The notes beneath the pieces were generated by a model. The model saw only the letters and a list, made by a program, of their open reading frames with translations, ran no database searches and was not told where the DNA came from. The translations under genes were made by a program, and so were the position numbers. This document shows positions 60,422 to 64,000 of a stretch of 64,000 nt of DNA, piece after piece (within the stretch, counting starts at the first letter, position 1; the number at the start of each line of letters is the position of its first letter). Origin of the DNA: Olsenella sp. oral taxon 807 (GTDB taxonomy: Bacteria > Actinomycetota > Coriobacteriia > Coriobacteriales > Atopobiaceae); NCBI RefSeq assembly GCF_001189515.2, contig NZ_CP012069.2, forward strand, positions 2,914,001-2,978,000. Reading direction: 5' to 3'.

Positions 60422-61151
60422 ACGGAACCGCTCCAGCTGTTGATTGGGAGCGGGACGCGTGGAAGGTGATGGGTTACGGAGCCGCCCCTTCTTTGACGCG
60501 GAGGAGAACAGTCTATCAGGCGATGCTCCTCCGCCCTGATGAAAGATGCCATGCAGCCCGCCCGCGTTGGTACCATAAAGCCGAAGGGACGCCGAACGGC
60601 CTAGTTTGAAGCCTCGAATCGCAAGACGAGCGTATACCATGCCACCAAACCGCAATTTCCAACGTCATCAGCAGACCGACGCAGGACGCATGGCTTTCGA
60701 CGATTTGGATGTATGAGGTTGGGTTAAGCTTGTCGATTCTCATTTCCGCGAGTCGGATCGTTTGTTCTCTGGGAAATTTCGTGACCCTTGTACAAGCCAA
60801 TTCAAAAGAGAAATCGGCCGTGTACAACATGACCGTGCTTTCGTAGTTCAGGTCATTTGCCCCCAGCGACGTGCGTCCACTCTTGCTATCGCGTGCTAAA
60901 GCGGGATTCAGTGTTGAGTCCCAGGGGACGTCCCGGTTTTGGGACGGTTTCGCGGACGTGAAAATATACAAAGCCGTTGTTCAGGAGGCTCGTTAAGTTC
61001 ACTCTGCCCTGTTTGCTTCTATTGAGTGGGAATAGTAAATTACTCGGTTATTGGGGTATAAATCGTATATCTGATAAAAGATACACCCATAAACATGAGG
61101 TTTGATATATTGACTCCAGTGAAGATCGGGGTCATTATGCGTTTAGGCTGT
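60422..61151. other. Degenerate intergenic stretch
   Basis: A minus-strand frame of 151 residues at 60516-60971 contains TRVTKFPREQTIRLAEMRID, but has no ribosome site and its codon use is not gene-like. The rest is AT-rich. No gene is supported. Confidence 0.4.
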
Positions 61152-61313
61152 GTTAACCCTATTCTGATACGGTTGCCTTACGTGACTTACGTCGGTGCAC
61201 GAAGCCTGCCGCTCCGACGACCCGATCGAGCTGCTCGCCAAGCTGCCCCATGTTTTCCGTATTGGTTGACGTGGGAATAGAGTGTTGCTGCGTCGTATCA
61301 GAATAGGGCTAAC
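61152..61313. mobile_element. MITE-like element with 20-bp inverted ends
   Basis: GTTAACCCTATTCTGATACG at 61152-61171 matches the reverse complement of 61294-61313 (GTTAGCCCTATTCTGATACG) with one mismatch. The 162-bp unit has no complete gene. Inside, DDPIELLAKLPHVFRIG can be read, suggesting a scrap of a former coding region. It is either a MITE or an internally deleted IS. Confidence 0.55.
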
Positions 61314-61399
61314 GCAGCTATACGTTTAAAATCTCCTCTTGCAGAAAGTTGGTAATCCGACTGTATCTGCCAGCAGAGGCTATCCCCTATAGCCGCCAG

Positions 61400-61625
61400 G
61401 TGACATGGCCATCCGCTGCGGTAGCAGGGACTACCGATCATGGGCGGCAGGAGACAGCACTCCTTCGCGGCCCTGGCGCCCCCCGCTGACTTGACAATCG
61501 TCGCGCACCTGCTGCCGCCCGCGACGCCGTGGCTGATGTACATGCCCGCCTCCTGTGGAATGAGTGGAAATCTGCTCCCGGCTCTTCAGGGCAGTGTTCA
61601 GATGGTTCATGTAGGAGGGCCGGAA
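61400..61625 (-). pseudogene. Possible transposase N-terminal fragment
   Basis: One minus-strand frame reads MYISHGVAGGSRCATIVKSA near 61543, similar in rhythm to the N-terminus of IS1634-like DDE transposases. The frame ends after about 80 residues without catalytic residues. The assignment is weak. Confidence 0.3.
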
Positions 61626-61726
61626 AGATGGAGCTTGCACCGATCGTTAAGCTCCGACTGGTCACACTTTTGATTAATAGACACAAATCGGATAGAATTT
61701 GTGTTCAAAAATCAAAAGGAACGGAT

Positions 61727-62332
61727 ATGGGAAGAAGCGAAGAGATAGTACGGTTCGTCGATGGAGCCGGAGGCGTCGCCAGCGCGGCACAGATCAAGGG
61801 CGCGGGCTTTCTGCCTGGCTCAATTTCCTATGCGTTGAAATCGGGCATCATAGACAAGCTCACGCGAGGCGTCTACTGTTTGCCGGATGTTTTTCATGAC
61901 GAGTTCACTGCCGTCTCCTACAGGTGGAGGAAGTGCGTGATTTCGCACGGTAGTGCGCTGTACCTCGCGGGCCTCTCAGACAGGATACCCCACGTACTCG
62001 ACGTCACCGTGCCCCACGGCTACAACCCGCGCGGCCTTACCCGCGAGCACCCCGACGCGAGGATCCACAGGGTCAATCCCGACGTCTACGAGCTGGGCAT
62101 CACCGAGGTGAGGTCTCCCTGCGGCGCAATGGTGAAGGCGTACAGTGCGGAGCGGACGGTGGCCGACCTAATCTCCCAGAGATCCTCTGAAGGTGCCGAC
62201 CCGCAGCTCGTACGTGATGCGGTGGCGGGCTATTTCAAGAGAAGTGACGCTGACCTCGAAGGTCTCGCGCGGATGTGCTCCGCGCTCGGCGTTGGGGATG
62301 AGTTCAGGATGTACCTGGAGATGTTCAGATGA
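61727..62332 (+). CDS. AbiEi-type antitoxin of type IV toxin-antitoxin system
   Basis: A 201-residue antitoxin. The N-terminal winged helix reads EEIVRFVDGAGGVASAAQIK and GSISYALKSGIIDKLTRGVY. The central part (SYRWRKCVISHGSALYLAGL, VTVPHGYNPRG, SAERTVADLISQR) is the AbiEi C-terminal domain. ATG 61727 with AAAAGGA upstream is preferred over a longer frame in IS-relic DNA. The partner nucleotidyltransferase AbiEii is reduced to 16 codons directly downstream, so the antitoxin is orphaned. Confidence 0.85.
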   Translation: MGRSEEIVRFVDGAGGVASAAQIKGAGFLPGSISYALKSGIIDKLTRGVYCLPDVFHDEFTAVSYRWRKCVISHGSALYLAGLSDRIPHVLDVTVPHGYNPRGLTREHPDARIHRVNPDVYELGITEVRSPCGAMVKAYSAERTVADLISQRSSEGADPQLVRDAVAGYFKRSDADLEGLARMCSALGVGDEFRMYLEMFR

Positions 62333-62379
62333 TGAGAGGCGATGCGAGCCTCAGGGGCAAGGTCAAAACCATGGGTTGA
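62329..62379 (+). pseudogene. Truncated AbiEii toxin start
   Basis: ATG overlaps the AbiEi stop in an ATGA junction, the usual arrangement of abiE operons, and reads MMRGDASLRGKVKTMG before a stop at 62377. LRGKVKTM resembles the opening 'lk.kikn.a' segment of AbiEii. The nucleotidyltransferase domain is lacking. Confidence 0.6.
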
Positions 62380-62647
62380 GAGACAGTCTGTTTTCCTGCC
62401 CACTATCCTTAAGAGGTATAGTGGGCTGTGCTTTGCTATTCTCTTTGTTAGACAATCGTTGATATGATGATGTTTCGCGTCTTTGCCACGATGTCATTAG
62501 TAGGTTAGCCCTTTAAGGGTGACATAGGGTTTTAACGTCATATCTCGAGAGGTAAAGTTGCTGGTTATGTCAACGGTGATCTATAAGAGAATTGTCATCA
62601 TGTGTGCCAATACTTAGTGATCCGTTGTTTTCTGTCAGGTGGATACT
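62380..62647. other. AT-rich spacer upstream of rsmG
   Basis: No gene is supported. The composition shifts to AT-rich, matching rsmG. A promoter for rsmG is expected here; no clear -35/-10 pair was confirmed. Confidence 0.4.
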
Positions 62648-63400
62648 ATGGAGCTATCTCAAATCAATCCGCTTATAAACTATCTTGTTTCTCAAGCCGA
62701 AACTCTTGGCTTATCACTGTCTTCCGATGATGCGTTACTCATGGTTAGACATTTTTGTATGGTCATTGAAAAGAATGAGCAAATCAATCTCACAAGGATA
62801 ACTGATCCTCATGATGCTATAGTCCGTCACTATATTGACTCTCTACTCTTTGTCAAGGTACTTGAGGACAGTCACTGTCTATCAGCTTATCTATCTAATA
62901 GCCCTCGATTTCTCGATCTTGGTACTGGTGCTGGTTTTCCAGGAATTCCCTTTTCTATCGTTACAGAGATGGATGGATTGCTCATTGATTCCATTACGAA
63001 GAAGATCCATGCCGTACGTGAGTTTATTGTTAACCTTGGACTTGATTCAAGGATTAGCGCCCTGTCTATTCGTGCTGAGGACCTTGCGCGGTGTAGTGCT
63101 GCTTCATTTGATCTTGTTTTGGTACGTGCTGTCGCAAAACTCAGTATTCTTATTGAGTATGCTTCTCCCTTACTCAAACCGAATGGCTTGCTTGTAAGCT
63201 CTAAGGCTCATATTGAAGCTAATGAACTTGTGCATGCAGAGAGTGTTGCACAGCTTTGCGGTATGAAGCTTGTTTCACGTGAAACGTATGACTTACCCCA
63301 TTCCTCTGGCCATAGGGAGCTCATTTGTTTTATGAAGACCGAGGAGGCAACGGTGAGTCTTCCTCGTAAGCCTGGGATGGCGGTACATCGTCCTCTATAG
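62648..63400 (+). CDS. rsmG: 16S rRNA (guanine-N7) methyltransferase RsmG
   Basis: A 250-residue SAM methyltransferase acting on G527 of 16S rRNA. FLDLGTGAGFPGIPFSIV is the SAM-binding motif I, INLTRITDPHDAIVRHYIDS the typical N-terminus and LVRAVAKLSILIEYASPLLK the substrate part. ATG 62648 has AGGTGG 5 nt upstream; GTG 62639 is the longer alternative. It is more AT-rich than its neighbours. It carries an internal parS site. Confidence 0.93.
   Translation: MELSQINPLINYLVSQAETLGLSLSSDDALLMVRHFCMVIEKNEQINLTRITDPHDAIVRHYIDSLLFVKVLEDSHCLSAYLSNSPRFLDLGTGAGFPGIPFSIVTEMDGLLIDSITKKIHAVREFIVNLGLDSRISALSIRAEDLARCSAASFDLVLVRAVAKLSILIEYASPLLKPNGLLVSSKAHIEANELVHAESVAQLCGMKLVSRETYDLPHSSGHRELICFMKTEEATVSLPRKPGMAVHRPL
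63271..63286. promoter_or_regulatory. parS centromere site
   Basis: TGTTTCACGTGAAACG matches the ParB-binding consensus TGTTTCACGTGAAACA at 15 of 16 positions and contains the perfect palindrome GTTTCACGTGAAAC. It lies within rsmG, 6-7 kb from the putative origin, where ParABS sites cluster in many bacteria. Confidence 0.9.
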
Positions 63401-64000
63401 CTATCGGGTCGCTTTCTTGAATGCTTAACAACCGTAGAATAAAAGACATCTTTTCGTACAAGACTGTTTAGTTCAATAAGATTAGAGGCTGGTGTACAAG
63501 ACACTCTCGTAGCTACTTGTGTTTGTATAGTCTCAGACGGATGTGCATCCGCTCCCTTTGCGATGCTGCAGTAGCGCACTTTTGTGTAGCCGAGAGTACG
63601 TCTGGCGACCTGGCAGGGGTATTTTGCTCTCGCGCACACGGAGACTTCGGCTCCGTTCCCGCGCCCGTCTTATTGGGCCCGTCGTGCGGCCCCGGATTCG
63701 AAGGTACCCATGCGACGCTCCAGCCGGCCCTGGAAAGGCACGGATCCAAGCAGATTCTTTGTGTCTGGCGATGCACCGCAAGCCTGCGTTGGCGTGGCAG
63801 AGGCCATCGTTACCCTGCACGAGCCCGTGCACCTCGCAGGTGTCGAGCACGCAATACCGACATCGCGCAAAGTCGTGGACCGAGAGTGATTCGTAGCAGA
63901 CGTCCTCGCAGGTGACATTGAATAGGTCCAGTCGACACTGCACGAGGCACATCTCGGGCAGCATTTTGACGGGTCAGAACCGCCTGCCGTGCCTGTCTGT
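63401..64000 (-). other. Right edge, Cys-rich fragment, no complete gene
   Basis: A minus-strand frame at 63533-63964 reads LFNVTCEDVCYESLSVHDFA then RCRYCVLDTCEVHGLVQGND and GLCHANAGLRCIARHKESAW, with paired Cys residues. It loses protein character after about 80 residues. parA and parB, which often follow rsmG, are not within the 600 bp visible. The fragment is not identified. Confidence 0.35.

Noticed and set aside
60516-60971. A 151-residue minus-strand gene
   Set aside because: It has no ribosome site, no recognisable domain and atypical codon use, and it lies in degenerate DNA.

Overview
The window looks like the replication-origin region of a high-GC actinobacterial chromosome of the class Coriobacteriia, probably the Olsenella/Atopobium group. 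This rests on protein character, the dnaA-dnaN-recF and rpmH-rnpA-yidD-yidC-khpB gene orders, and the abundance of accessory islands; no database search was possible. Almost every gene left of about 57.2 kb is on the minus strand and the rpmH-rsmG block right of it is on the plus strand. This is the divergence expected of a bidirectional origin, placed here between dnaA (54.5-56.0 kb) and rpmH (57.6 kb). A near-perfect parS site lies inside rsmG at 63.27 kb.

Layout. 0-2 kb: short palindromic repeats and an alpha/beta hydrolase. 2.3-15.6 kb: purine biosynthesis genes (purN, purM, purE, purD, purA) mixed with a class B sortase, a pyridoxamine kinase-like gene, a NUDIX hydrolase, a YfhO-type membrane protein and a DegV protein. 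15.7-19.6 kb: dnaB and the rpsF-ssb-rpsR-rplI operon. 19.9-21.8 kb: a DUF4013-type membrane protein and two tRNA-Ser genes. 22-27.6 kb: an accessory zone with a PD-(D/E)XK transposase-family protein, an ABC exporter, a 35-residue Cys-containing peptide with a perfect Shine-Dalgarno, a Rgg-like XRE/TPR regulator and two decayed insertion sequences. 27.7-32 kb: typA, a small hypothetical, repeats, tRNA-Ala, tRNA-Ile and a bifunctional-nuclease-domain protein. 32.2-37.8 kb: gyrA, gyrB and a DciA-like DUF721 gene. 37.9-51.8 kb: a cell-surface island (two glycosyltransferases, a pyruvyltransferase fusion, an SLH subtilase, a SecA and a large SLH surface protein) that separates gyrB/DUF721 from recF. 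52-57.2 kb: recF, dnaN, dnaA and a GHKL ATPase/winged-helix protein. 57.5-59.8 kb: rpmH, rnpA, yidD, yidC, khpB. 59.8-62.4 kb: repeats, IS relics and a decayed AbiE toxin-antitoxin pair. 62.6-63.4 kb: rsmG, then an unresolved Cys-rich fragment at the right edge.

How the genes work together. The surface island forms a coherent hypothesis: SecA (possibly SecA2) would export SLH-domain proteins, a CsaB-like pyruvyltransferase would modify the wall polymer that SLH domains bind, and the glycosyltransferases would build it. The peptide, exporter and regulator look like a peptide signalling or RiPP locus broken up by IS insertions. Three families of short dispersed repeats occur: a 60-bp element with TGTACA-containing ends, a twin-hairpin element around a conserved CAACTGGGCAAA core, and an array of CACGGAAAAGCGCATTCTG-like units.
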